Below, piece after piece: positions 6,061 to 13,539 of a stretch of DNA of 64,000 nt. The stretch covers positions 1-64,000 of the IMG/VR virus record IMGVR_UViG_3300046690_000279. One strand, written 5' to 3'. Source of the DNA: a virus. The position numbers and the translations under genes are program-made. Every line of letters begins with the position of its first letter. Position 1 is the stretch's first letter. Under the pieces are notes generated by a model. The model was not told the origin of the DNA and did no database searches. It saw only the letters and a list, made by a program, of their open reading frames with translations.

Positions 6061-7319
6061 GCCTTGCCCGTAGAGCCGGTAAGGCCATTCGAGAGACCCG
6101 CTTTTATGCGCCCTCTGGCGCCGGTGATCCGTGGTCCATTCCCAGTAACGGCAGTCTCGCCGCGTACACGTCCGCTGGCGTCCCTGTCAACGACGAAACA
6201 GCGATGCAGCTACTTGCCGTGTCTGCCTGCGTTCGTCTGCTGTCTGATGCTGTCAGCGGTCTGCCCTTCGATTCCGTCAAGGCGGATGGTGAGCTGCGGA
6301 AGACCGTCGAGCCACCACCTGTCATCATCGCTGACCCGTTCGGCGGAGGTGCTACGCCCGGTCTGCCTACGCGTCGCCAAGGCTTCGTTCAGATGATGGT
6401 TTCGCTGCTGCTGCGCGGGAACGCCTATTGTCTGGTGCTGTCTAAGGACAGTTACGGGCGCCCCACACGGCTGATGGTGGTTCACCCCGATCGTGTGGAC
6501 TGTGAGTTTGACGGGAGCGGTCGCCGGAAATACGCGATTGACCGTAAGCCCGTGCCCGACGCTGGCGACATTGTCCACATCATGGGAATGGGCTTCCCGG
6601 AGTCTCCCACGGGCCTAAGCGTCATCAGCTACGCACGACAGGCCATCGGCCTAGGCCTTGCCGCTGAAGAGTTCGGCGCACGGTTCTTCGGTGAGGGCGC
6701 CCACATGACGGGTGTCGTCGAGATTGAGGCGGACCTAGACAAGGATCGCGCGCGCACCATTAAGGAGAATTTCTCTGCCTCGCACAGCGGGCTGAAGAAT
6801 TCCCACACGGTGGGCGTGCTGACTGGCGGAGCCAAGTGGAAGCCAATCAGCGTCACGCCCGAAGACGCGCAGTTCCTCGGCACGCGCGCTGCGCAGAATC
6901 TCGATATTGCCATGCTGTTCGGCATCCCGCCACACATGCTGGGGCAGGTCGACAAGACAACCTCTTGGGGCACGGGCATTGAGCAGATGGGCCTAGGGTT
7001 CCTCGCCTACTCGCTGTCCGCGTGGCTGGGCCGTTTCGAAGACGCCTGGTCGACCATGCTGCCCCGCCCGCAAAGCGCCCGTTTCAATGCTGACGCACTT
7101 CTGCGCACTGATACAGCGGGTCGGTATGCGGTTTACTCCGCTGCCCGTTCGGCCGGAATCCTCACCACCAACGAAATACGCGCTCTTGAGAATTACGCGC
7201 CGGTTGATGGTGGCGACGATATCGCGGCGCCGCTGAATTCATCCGCACCGAAGCTGACCAAAGACAACGGCGCTTCGCCGAGTGCACAGAAAGCCGACGC
7301 GTTGGGAGCTGTTCTCTGA
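6057..7319 (+). CDS. Portal protein (HK97 family)
   Basis: 420 residues, typical of HK97-type portals. Landmarks are LLSDAVSGLPFDSVK near the start, the clip and stem region (RLMVVHPDRVDCEFDG), and IPPHMLGQVDKTTSWGTGIE with the tunnel helix after it. It forms the dodecameric DNA channel at one head vertex. The C-terminal 30 residues are low complexity (APKLTKDNGASPSAQ). The GTG start overlaps the previous stop, and its own TGA overlaps the protease ATG. Confidence 0.95.
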   Translation: MSLARRAGKAIRETRFYAPSGAGDPWSIPSNGSLAAYTSAGVPVNDETAMQLLAVSACVRLLSDAVSGLPFDSVKADGELRKTVEPPPVIIADPFGGGATPGLPTRRQGFVQMMVSLLLRGNAYCLVLSKDSYGRPTRLMVVHPDRVDCEFDGSGRRKYAIDRKPVPDAGDIVHIMGMGFPESPTGLSVISYARQAIGLGLAAEEFGARFFGEGAHMTGVVEIEADLDKDRARTIKENFSASHSGLKNSHTVGVLTGGAKWKPISVTPEDAQFLGTRAAQNLDIAMLFGIPPHMLGQVDKTTSWGTGIEQMGLGFLAYSLSAWLGRFEDAWSTMLPRPQSARFNADALLRTDTAGRYAVYSAARSAGILTTNEIRALENYAPVDGGDDIAAPLNSSAPKLTKDNGASPSAQKADALGAVL

Positions 7320-8002
7320 TGACCGATTTTTCAAGCCGTGACTCACGGCGCAATGTCCGCGAGGATCGCAGGCGCCCGTTCGAGGGTATGGAGCTGCGGG
7401 AGCAGTCCAACGGCACGTTGCGCTTTACGGGCTATGCGTCTGTGACTGAGACCCCGTATGACATGCAGGACTTCCTAGGTGACTACACAGAGGTTGTCCG
7501 GCGCGGGGCGTTCAGTAAGACGTTGGCCGAGGGCGCTGATGTCCCGTTCAAGTTGAACCATGACGGCATGACGCTCGCTCGCACGAAGAGCGGCACCATG
7601 CGACTGTCGGAAGACTCCACGGGCCTGCACGTCGAGGCGGACCTAGACCCGGGCAACGGGCAGGTGCGGGATATCCGCTCCGCCATGGACCGGGGCGACC
7701 TTGACGAGATGAGCTTTGCCTTCCGCGTGACTCGCCAGGAGTGGTCACCGGACTGGACGCAGCGCGACATCACCGAAGTGAACCTCAACAAGGGTGACGT
7801 CAGCATCGTGAACTACGGGGCCAACCCGCACACTCAGGGGCTTACCTCGCTGCGTAGTGCGCTGACTGACGGCACGATCACACGTGACCAACTCGAAGCG
7901 CTCCTGCGGTCCGTCAGTGACTCCCCTGCCCCGCCTGAGCCTGTGATCGCCCCTGCGGATCTCTCGCTGTACGAAGCGCGCTTGCGCGCCCTGAATCTCT
8001 AA
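7319..8002 (+). CDS. Prohead protease (HK97 family)
   Basis: 227 residues. The herpesvirus-like serine protease fold is shown by H81 in KLNHDGMTL and S132 in LDEMSFAFRV, then VSIVNYGANPHTQ, all in the usual order. It trims the delta domain of the capsid protein during maturation. Translation is coupled to portal (TGATG). The C-terminal 40 residues are probably a self-cleaved linker. Confidence 0.94.
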   Translation: MTDFSSRDSRRNVREDRRRPFEGMELREQSNGTLRFTGYASVTETPYDMQDFLGDYTEVVRRGAFSKTLAEGADVPFKLNHDGMTLARTKSGTMRLSEDSTGLHVEADLDPGNGQVRDIRSAMDRGDLDEMSFAFRVTRQEWSPDWTQRDITEVNLNKGDVSIVNYGANPHTQGLTSLRSALTDGTITRDQLEALLRSVSDSPAPPEPVIAPADLSLYEARLRALNL

Positions 8003-8015
8003 CTCTCGCGTCGGT

Positions 8016-8037
8016 CACCTACGGATATCCGTATGTG
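8016..8037. promoter_or_regulatory. Palindromic operator before capsid
   Basis: CACCTACGGAT/ATCCGTATGTG: one base (C for A at position 4) breaks perfect symmetry. It lies between the protease stop and the capsid leader. The unit B copy is at 48190. Confidence 0.75.
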
Positions 8038-8108
8038 CCTTCGCTGCCCGCCCGGTTTACGCCGGAGCCTACGCCGGACCCCGCGCAACAAGGGGCACCA
8101 CCTAGGCC

Positions 8109-8134
8109 ACCACCTAACGCAAGTGGTGGGCGAT
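8109..8134 (+). promoter_or_regulatory. Stem-loop in the capsid leader
   Basis: CCACCAC and GTGGTGG form a 7-bp stem around CTAACGCAA. A direct repeat TACGCCGGA lies upstream. The 130-nt leader is conserved almost base for base at 48212-48341. There is no U-tract, so an RNA-stability or processing role for the highly expressed capsid message is more likely than termination. Confidence 0.5.
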
Positions 8135-8166
8135 TCCCAAAGAATCGAACCTAGGAAAGGTCCCAA

Positions 8167-9510
8167 ATGCCTACGCACAAGCGTGCACTTATTGCCGGTC
8201 TGGTCGCTCAGCGCTCTGAGGAGCGTGCGAAGCTAGATGTTCTTCTGGGCGAGGCTCGCTCCGCTGAGGGCGGCATGACCGACGAGCAGCGCGCCGAGTT
8301 TGACAAGGGCGAAGCCGAGATTCGTTCGCTCGACGAGCGGGTTTCCGAGCTAGACGCACAGGTTCGCGCCGACGACGCTGCGGCGGACATGGCCAAGCGC
8401 TATGCGCCGAAGGCTTCGGGTGTCACTGTCACTTCCGAGCCTGAGATCTACCGTTCCGGGCTGAACGGCCAGTCGTACTTCCGTGACATGTGGAATGCGC
8501 GCCAGAACGGCGACCGTGACGCCATGGACCGACTTCAGCGCAACAACAAGGGCCGTGCGGCCGAGCAGCGTGCGCTGACCACGGTTAACGGCGCCGGTGG
8601 TGAGTTCGTTCCTCCCCTGTGGCTAGAGAAGGAGTTCGTCCGCCTGGCTCGCGCGGGTCGCATTACCGGCAACCTGGTCCCGACCAGCGCGCTCCCTGCG
8701 GGCACTGACTCGATCAACGTGCCCAAGGTGAACACCGGCACCGCTGTCGCCGTTCAGGCCACGCAGAACTCTGCGGTTCAGCAGACCGACCTGACCACTA
8801 CGTCGATTTCGTCCACCGTGACGACCATTGCCGGTGGCCAGACTGTGAGCCTTCAGCTCCTAGAGCAGTCGCCGCTGAACGTGGATGACGTCATCCTTGC
8901 TGACCTTGCTGCGGCGTATGCCACTCAGTACAACACCCTGATTCTGAGCGGTTCCGGTTCCGGTGGTAGCCCGACCGGAATTCTGACGCTGTCGGGCACC
9001 AACGCGATCACCTACACGCAGGCCTCCCCGACTGTCGCGCTTCTGTACTCGCAGATCGCGAACGCGATTCAGACCGTCCACACCAACCGGTTCCTGCCGC
9101 CCGACACGATCATCATGCACCCTCGTCGCTGGGCCTACCTGCTTGCGGCGTCTGACACCACGGGTCGCCCGCTGGTCACCCCTTCGGCCAACTCGCCGAT
9201 GAACGCCGTTGGTAACCAGGGTGAGGTGGCCGCACAGGGCTACGTCGGCACGATTCAGGGTCTCCCTGTGTTCGTTGACGCGGTCATCCCGACCACGGTC
9301 GGTGGTACGCAGGACCAGATCATCGTGGCTCGCATGGCCGACCTGATGGCTTGGGAGGGCAACGTCAAGGCGGAGGCCTTCCCGCAGACGTACGCCAACC
9401 AGCTATCCGTGTTCGTGCGGCTGTACAACTACATGTCCTTCCAGCCTGCGCGCTACCCGAAGAGCATTTCGGTTATCTCCGGTACGGGTCTGGTCGCTCC
9501 GACTTTCTAA
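8167..9510 (+). CDS. Major capsid protein (HK97 fold)
   Basis: 447 residues. A charged N-terminal scaffold (delta) region of roughly 110 residues with coiled-coil character precedes the mature shell domain (GGEFVPPLWLEKEFVRLARAG, SINVPKVNTGTAVAVQATQ, and MHPRRWAYLLAASDTTGRPL). The C-terminal FVRLYNYMSFQPARYPKS is the usual end. The protease next door should remove the delta domain. The start is set by AGGAAAGG before ATG. Confidence 0.95.
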   Translation: MPTHKRALIAGLVAQRSEERAKLDVLLGEARSAEGGMTDEQRAEFDKGEAEIRSLDERVSELDAQVRADDAAADMAKRYAPKASGVTVTSEPEIYRSGLNGQSYFRDMWNARQNGDRDAMDRLQRNNKGRAAEQRALTTVNGAGGEFVPPLWLEKEFVRLARAGRITGNLVPTSALPAGTDSINVPKVNTGTAVAVQATQNSAVQQTDLTTTSISSTVTTIAGGQTVSLQLLEQSPLNVDDVILADLAAAYATQYNTLILSGSGSGGSPTGILTLSGTNAITYTQASPTVALLYSQIANAIQTVHTNRFLPPDTIIMHPRRWAYLLAASDTTGRPLVTPSANSPMNAVGNQGEVAAQGYVGTIQGLPVFVDAVIPTTVGGTQDQIIVARMADLMAWEGNVKAEAFPQTYANQLSVFVRLYNYMSFQPARYPKSISVISGTGLVAPTF

Positions 9511-9534
9511 GTCTGACCTAGTGGCGGTGGGGGT

Positions 9535-9556
9535 CACATACGGATATCCGTATGTG
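9535..9556. promoter_or_regulatory. Palindromic operator after capsid
   Basis: A perfect 22-bp palindrome, flanked by GGGGT on the left and CCCC on the right. In RNA it would form a long GC-clamped hairpin between the capsid gene and the connector genes. Counterpart at 49712. Confidence 0.8.
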
Positions 9557-9588
9557 CCCCTGCCCCCTCCCCTACCCGAGAGGAACGC

Positions 9589-9840
9589 ATGAATCCCATC
9601 AACTACGCCAACGGCCTTGTGGTCGAGCTTGGCTTTGCGCAGCAGGACAAGGACAAGGCACACGAAGTGGCCGTTCGCGAGCAACTCGCGTTGGTGTCCG
9701 CTGAGCTAGACAAGGTCAACCCGGAACCCCTCAGCGAAGGCACCCGCGCACTGCTAGCGGAGGCTGTATCCGCTGTTGCCGATGCGCTGGCCAACAAGCC
9801 CAAGCGGGCCGCTAAGCCTGCCGCTGACCCTACGGAGTAG
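9589..9840 (+). CDS. Small head-tail region protein
   Basis: 83 residues. An N-terminal helix with regularly spaced charged residues (VREQLALVSAELDK) gives coiled-coil character, and the tail is KPKRAAKPAADP. SD GAGAGGAA precedes ATG. Present in unit B (49765) with a more diverged N-terminal half. Function unknown. Confidence 0.75.
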   Translation: MNPINYANGLVVELGFAQQDKDKAHEVAVREQLALVSAELDKVNPEPLSEGTRALLAEAVSAVADALANKPKRAAKPAADPTE

Positions 9841-9846
9841 TGACCC

Positions 9847-10737
9847 ATGCCGCTGATCTACTTTGCCGGGCAGGATGTAGCGCTTTCGGCGACCCCGCTC
9901 GATGACAGCGGCAACCCCGTGCAGGGCGCTGTGAGCGTCTCTGTGGCCATCACAGACCCGTCCGGGGGGATTACCCACCCCACCCCGTCAGGGCCCGTTA
10001 GCGGGGCGTACACGGCCGTCGTGCCGTCTGTCAGCGTTAGCGGCGTCTGGCTTGCTCGCTGGACTGCTACCGGCACGGGCGTGGCCTGGTCGTCTGAGAC
10101 TCAGTTTCAGGTGCGCCCCCTCGGCGTCGAACAGCTCGTCGACCTGCCCAGCGTCAAGGCCCATCTGAACATCAATCCTGCGGATACGCGCCAGGATGAC
10201 GAGCTACAGGGCTTCATTCTCGCTGCGGCTGAGATAGCCCGGAACCATTGCGGCCCGTTCATCCCGGAATCCCACACGGAGTATTTCGACGGCGGGGTTT
10301 CACAGATCGTGCCAGCGTTCACACCGGTTTCGAGTGTGCTGAGCATCACGGAGTACTACGGGCTTTCAGCCTTTCCGCTGACTGAGCAAGCCCTAGGCGG
10401 GCAAACCAACGCGTTTGCCTTCACCGTGGACACCAACACGGGGCAGATAACCCGCCGCACGTTCGGGGGCGAGGCTGCAACGTTCGCTTTCGGTGCGAAG
10501 AACATCAAAGTCGTGTACACAGCGGGCCGCGCGGGACAAGTCCCGTGGACTGTTCGCCTAGGCGTGCTTGAGCTGATCCGGCATCTGTGGCAGATGACTC
10601 AGCAAGGCGGAGGGCGGCCGAAGTTCAACTCTGGCGCCTACGACGGTGGCGAAGCCGTTGTTCACACGGGCTTTGCCATTCCCTCGCGCGTCCTCGAACT
10701 CTGGCAGGCCTATTACCGGGGGCCGGGTATCGCATGA
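9847..10737 (+). CDS. Head-tail connector with N-terminal Ig-like domain
   Basis: 296 residues. Residues 1-90 look like a beta-sandwich (DVALSATPLDDSGNPVQG, GAYTAVVPSVSVSGVW). From about 95 the chain matches gp6-type adaptor proteins (VEQLVDLPSVKAHLNI, DELQGFILAAAEIARNHCG), which ring the portal. Typical gp6 proteins are about 100-200 residues, so the first domain is an addition. The stop overlaps the next ATG. Confidence 0.8.
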   Translation: MPLIYFAGQDVALSATPLDDSGNPVQGAVSVSVAITDPSGGITHPTPSGPVSGAYTAVVPSVSVSGVWLARWTATGTGVAWSSETQFQVRPLGVEQLVDLPSVKAHLNINPADTRQDDELQGFILAAAEIARNHCGPFIPESHTEYFDGGVSQIVPAFTPVSSVLSITEYYGLSAFPLTEQALGGQTNAFAFTVDTNTGQITRRTFGGEAATFAFGAKNIKVVYTAGRAGQVPWTVRLGVLELIRHLWQMTQQGGGRPKFNSGAYDGGEAVVHTGFAIPSRVLELWQAYYRGPGIA

Positions 10738-11201
10738 GCATCCCTTCCAGCACAGCGCCAGCGGTCCGACAGTGGCTTTTTGACCAGTGCACCGCTGGGC
10801 TTGCGCCCGACCCTGACAACGTCCGCGCGTCGTTGCTCGTCTGCTTTGACCAACCGGGGCCGAACGAGCCTGATGACATTGTGGCTATCGGCCAGGTGCG
10901 CAGGCATCTGAACGTTGCTTCGATGGTTGGCGGGGGTGGCGCCGGTTGGCTTGACGAGTCGTATTCCGTCGCTGTCGTCGTCGATGTGTTCCGGGGCAGT
11001 GACAGCGGGCAGGTGGCCTACTCGCGCGCCATGGATCTAGCCAACGCCGTCATTGCAATCGTGCGATCGGATATCACGCTGGGTGGCCACGTCATCAAAA
11101 GCGCCCCGACTGGCGATACGGCCGAAGTCGAGTGGGACAGCGAACACGGCGGTAAGCGCGCCTGCGTAACTGTCGAAATTGAATGCGTTACGAGGATCTG
11201 A
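10734..11201 (+). CDS. Probable tail terminator / neck protein
   Basis: 155 residues from an ATG overlapping the preceding stop; longer upstream readings only cover the connector gene. The protein contains a mix of helices and strands ending in ACVTVEIECVTRI. Its place after the connector and before the tail tube is where the tail terminator lies in siphovirus operons. Assigned mainly by position. Confidence 0.65.
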   Translation: MSIPSSTAPAVRQWLFDQCTAGLAPDPDNVRASLLVCFDQPGPNEPDDIVAIGQVRRHLNVASMVGGGGAGWLDESYSVAVVVDVFRGSDSGQVAYSRAMDLANAVIAIVRSDITLGGHVIKSAPTGDTAEVEWDSEHGGKRACVTVEIECVTRI

Positions 11202-11204
11202 CAC

Positions 11205-11426
11205 ATGCCTGAATTCACATACAGCGGCGACGACGAGCGCTATTACCCGTCACTTGCGCTGAACGTCCACCCTGGCGATCGCGTGACGCTCGACGCTGAC
11301 CCTGGGGACGGCCGTTTCGTACCTGCCGATGGCGCCCCCACTCCCCTGCCTGTCTCTGACAGCGCTCCCGATCCTGCGCCAGTCGCTGACTCTGCGCCCA
11401 CTGACACCCCGGAGGTAGGCAACTAA
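11205..11426 (+). CDS. Small acidic Pro/Asp-rich protein
   Basis: 73 residues: a short folded start (YSGDDERYYPSLALNV) then a disordered tail of Asp, Pro and Ala repeats. The unit B version is shorter by six residues within the tail. The stop overlaps the tail tube ATG (TAATG). Unknown function. Confidence 0.72.
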   Translation: MPEFTYSGDDERYYPSLALNVHPGDRVTLDADPGDGRFVPADGAPTPLPVSDSAPDPAPVADSAPTDTPEVGN

Positions 11427-12391
11427 TGCCCAAGGCAACAGCTCTCTCATTCCTCGGTATTGCCAAGGAAGTTACGCCCGGCACGCCGGTTGCGTCGTCG
11501 CAGTACATCCCGGTCACGACCATTACGCCGAAGGACAATCAGCAGCTACTCGACGATAAGGGCTATCGCGGCTCGCTCGTCGACGTCTACGACCAGGTGG
11601 CGGGAGTCCTAAGCGGCTCGCTGGACTTTGACGGGGACGTTTTCCCGGACACGATCGGTTTCCCGCTGGCTGGTGTGCTCGGCGATGTCGTCACGTCCGG
11701 CGCGTCTGCCCCGTTCACTCACACTTTCTCTGTGCTGAACACGGGTTCGGGCCAGCCCAAGACTTACACGCTGAATGACAACTACGTTGCGGGTAACCGG
11801 CAGTACCCCAGCGCGAAGTTTTCTGAGATCGGTTTCAAGTTCACGGCCGATGGCCTGCTGACGTACAGCGCTAAGACCACGACGTTCGGGTCTGTCCCCG
11901 TTGTGGCCCCGACCACGTCCTTTACTGCCATTCCGCCGCTGGTCGGCTGGACGGGTGTCGTGCAGATTGCGGCCGTCACTCAGGCTGGCGTACTTGATGG
12001 CGAAGTCACCATTAAGCGCCCGGTCACCGTGATTAACCCGGTCGATGGTACGCAGGCCCCTTCCACGCTGTGGAGTGGTCCCGTTCAGGTCGACGGTAAG
12101 GCCACGCTCATCATGGAAGATGACACGGCGCTTACGCAGTACCTCACCACGGTAAAGCCTGCGATTGACTTCAATTTCTCGTCTGGCACTGGCGCTACTG
12201 CCGTTCAGCTCAAGCTACACATGAGCAAGTGCAGCATTTCGGCCGCTGATATCACGCGCGGCAAGGACTACATCGAGGTCCCGATTACGTGGACTGCGCT
12301 TGCCAACACCACCGACATTGGCGCGTCGGGCGGGTATTCGCCTATCAAGGTGACCGTTCAGAACGCCGTGACCTCCGGGACGTACAACTGA
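11426..12391 (+). CDS. Major tail (tube) protein
   Basis: 321 residues. A beta-rich protein beginning with a sequence typical of actinophage tube subunits (ALSFLGIAKEVTPGTPVASS) and ending GYSPIKVTVQNAVTSG. It is encoded between the terminator and chaperone genes as expected. It should stack as hexamers along the tail. Coupled on both sides by overlapping stop and start codons. Confidence 0.88.
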   Translation: MPKATALSFLGIAKEVTPGTPVASSQYIPVTTITPKDNQQLLDDKGYRGSLVDVYDQVAGVLSGSLDFDGDVFPDTIGFPLAGVLGDVVTSGASAPFTHTFSVLNTGSGQPKTYTLNDNYVAGNRQYPSAKFSEIGFKFTADGLLTYSAKTTTFGSVPVVAPTTSFTAIPPLVGWTGVVQIAAVTQAGVLDGEVTIKRPVTVINPVDGTQAPSTLWSGPVQVDGKATLIMEDDTALTQYLTTVKPAIDFNFSSGTGATAVQLKLHMSKCSISAADITRGKDYIEVPITWTALANTTDIGASGGYSPIKVTVQNAVTSGTYN

Positions 12392-12822
12392 TGATCCACC
12401 TGACTCTCCCTTCCGGCGCGACCGCTGATCTCCGCGAAGTTGCCGACGTTACCGAGCGCCAGCGCAGGCCCATTAAGCGCATTCAGACGAAGCTAGCGGG
12501 TCTCCCCGCGTTCACTTCGGCCGTTGCTGAGGCGCAGGCGCAGGGCGACGGCATCGACCTAACCCCTGAGCAGCAGCTACGTATCGCGGCGGGCATGGGC
12601 GAGGCTTTCGACCTACTTGAAGAGCTGAACGACGCGCTGGTGGTCGCGCTGGTCGCCGGTTGGTCCTATGGCTTCGGCGTGACTGTGGATGCTGTGCAGG
12701 ATCTTCCGGGGCGTGACCTTGACGCGCTGCGTAAGGCCGTGTCGCCGTACCTGGCGCAGCTAAACCCTGACTTCGAGCCGAACCCTGACCCAGCGTCCCC
12801 TTCCGGAGCCTCCGTCGCCTAA
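12391..12822 (+). CDS. Tail assembly chaperone G
   Basis: 143 residues from an ATG overlapping the tube stop (TGATG). It is helical and charged (ADVTERQRRPIKRIQTKLAG) with an acidic Pro-rich C-terminus. Chaperones of this kind bind the tape measure before tube assembly. A -1 shift near codons 136-137 makes a longer GT form. The match is by gene order and the frameshift, not by strong sequence motifs. Confidence 0.82.
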   Translation: MIHLTLPSGATADLREVADVTERQRRPIKRIQTKLAGLPAFTSAVAEAQAQGDGIDLTPEQQLRIAAGMGEAFDLLEELNDALVVALVAGWSYGFGVTVDAVQDLPGRDLDALRKAVSPYLAQLNPDFEPNPDPASPSGASVA

Positions 12823-13037
12823 CGGAGGCTCTTTCCCACAACGGGCAGGGAAGCACCTACACAGCGGATGAAATCCCGTCCGAGGAGTATCGGGTGTGGC
12901 GACTGTGCACGCTGCTGCGCTGTCGCCCATCCGAACTCAGCGGGGAATCCGCCGTGACCCTGGATTGGCTGCTAGCCGTAGACGACGCCGTTGGCAAGGC
13001 TCGCAAGATAGTTGAGGAGCGGGCCGCTAATGGCTGA
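12789..13037 (+). CDS. Frameshift extension (T part) of tail chaperone
   Basis: An open frame with no start of its own, -1 relative to G. It opens after a TGA at 12786 and closes at 13037. It encodes about 80 residues, including YTADEIPSEEYRVWRLCTL and a helical end (DWLLAVDDAVGKARKIVEE). The same frame is open in unit B to 53194 with conservative changes, so it is translated. The tape measure gene follows one gene later. Confidence 0.8.
   Translation, partial: PSVPFRSLRRLTEALSHNGQGSTYTADEIPSEEYRVWRLCTLLRCRPSELSGESAVTLDWLLAVDDAVGKARKIVEERAANG
12796..12831 (+). promoter_or_regulatory. -1 ribosomal frameshift signal
   Basis: TCC CCT T (slip of the proline codon CCT to CCC) is followed 3 nt later by a 9-bp stem, GAGCCTCCG with CGGAGGCTC, whose 8-nt loop contains the G stop codon TAA. 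Slip site and stem are both conserved at 52953-52987. Confidence 0.72.
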
Positions 13038-13524
13038 TGGTTTCGGCGCGGTAGTCAAGGGTGTTGGCGAGGTTGGCGCCGCCATTGAAAAGATGCAGCT
13101 TGCTTCCGATGAAGCGACCCGCGCAGCGCTGGGCAAGGCAACCGCGTATACCAAGCGGCGAATTAAGGGCGGCATGCGCGGTATGCCCCGCTGGGGTGGC
13201 AAGGGCCCCGACCCTGAATCCGGTTCACCAGCTTTCCGCACCGGTCGCACGCCGGACCACATCCCCCGGTCTGGTGGACCAGGTCAACTAACCGGCGAAC
13301 TACTCCAGTCCATCCGCAAGAGCAAAAGGGCCCGACGTGGGGGCACTGGGGAATGGTCGCAAGTCGTAATGGCGGGCGGACGGGGCGGCTACCAAAACCG
13401 CTACAAAGCTGAAATTGAAGCCCGGTACCCGTACTTCAAACCTGGGGTGGATAAGGCATCGCCCAAGGTTCGCGGCTATTTCGAGGGCGCGTGGGCTGCG
13501 GCCGTCAACGGAAAGAAATTCTAG
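13030..13524 (+). CDS. HK97 gp10-like tail/neck protein
   Basis: 164 residues. An N-terminal helix (VGEVGAAIEKMQLASDEA), a basic middle and the end PYFKPGVDKASPKVRGYFEG resemble gp10-type tail completion proteins. Those usually lie before the tail tube; here the gene sits between chaperones and tape measure. The ATG at 13030 lies within the end of the frameshift ORF, which favours it over the upstream in-frame ATG at 13012. Confidence 0.65.
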   Translation: MADGFGAVVKGVGEVGAAIEKMQLASDEATRAALGKATAYTKRRIKGGMRGMPRWGGKGPDPESGSPAFRTGRTPDHIPRSGGPGQLTGELLQSIRKSKRARRGGTGEWSQVVMAGGRGGYQNRYKAEIEARYPYFKPGVDKASPKVRGYFEGAWAAAVNGKKF

Positions 13525-13539
13525 GGAGGTAGCTTCGCT

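Noticed and set aside
8033-8236. ORF across the capsid leader
   Set aside because: No SD, overlaps the capsid start out of frame, no matching product in unit B at the same frame and length.
9535-9556. All palindromes as plain intrinsic terminators
   Set aside because: There are no U-tracts, the sequence itself is conserved and not just the pairing, and several copies sit upstream of -35 boxes or contain the SD.
13012-13029. Upstream ATG for the gp10-like protein
   Set aside because: The ATG at 13030 is conserved in unit B and lies in the usual overlap with the preceding frame; the extension (RSGPL, RGVPP) is not conserved.
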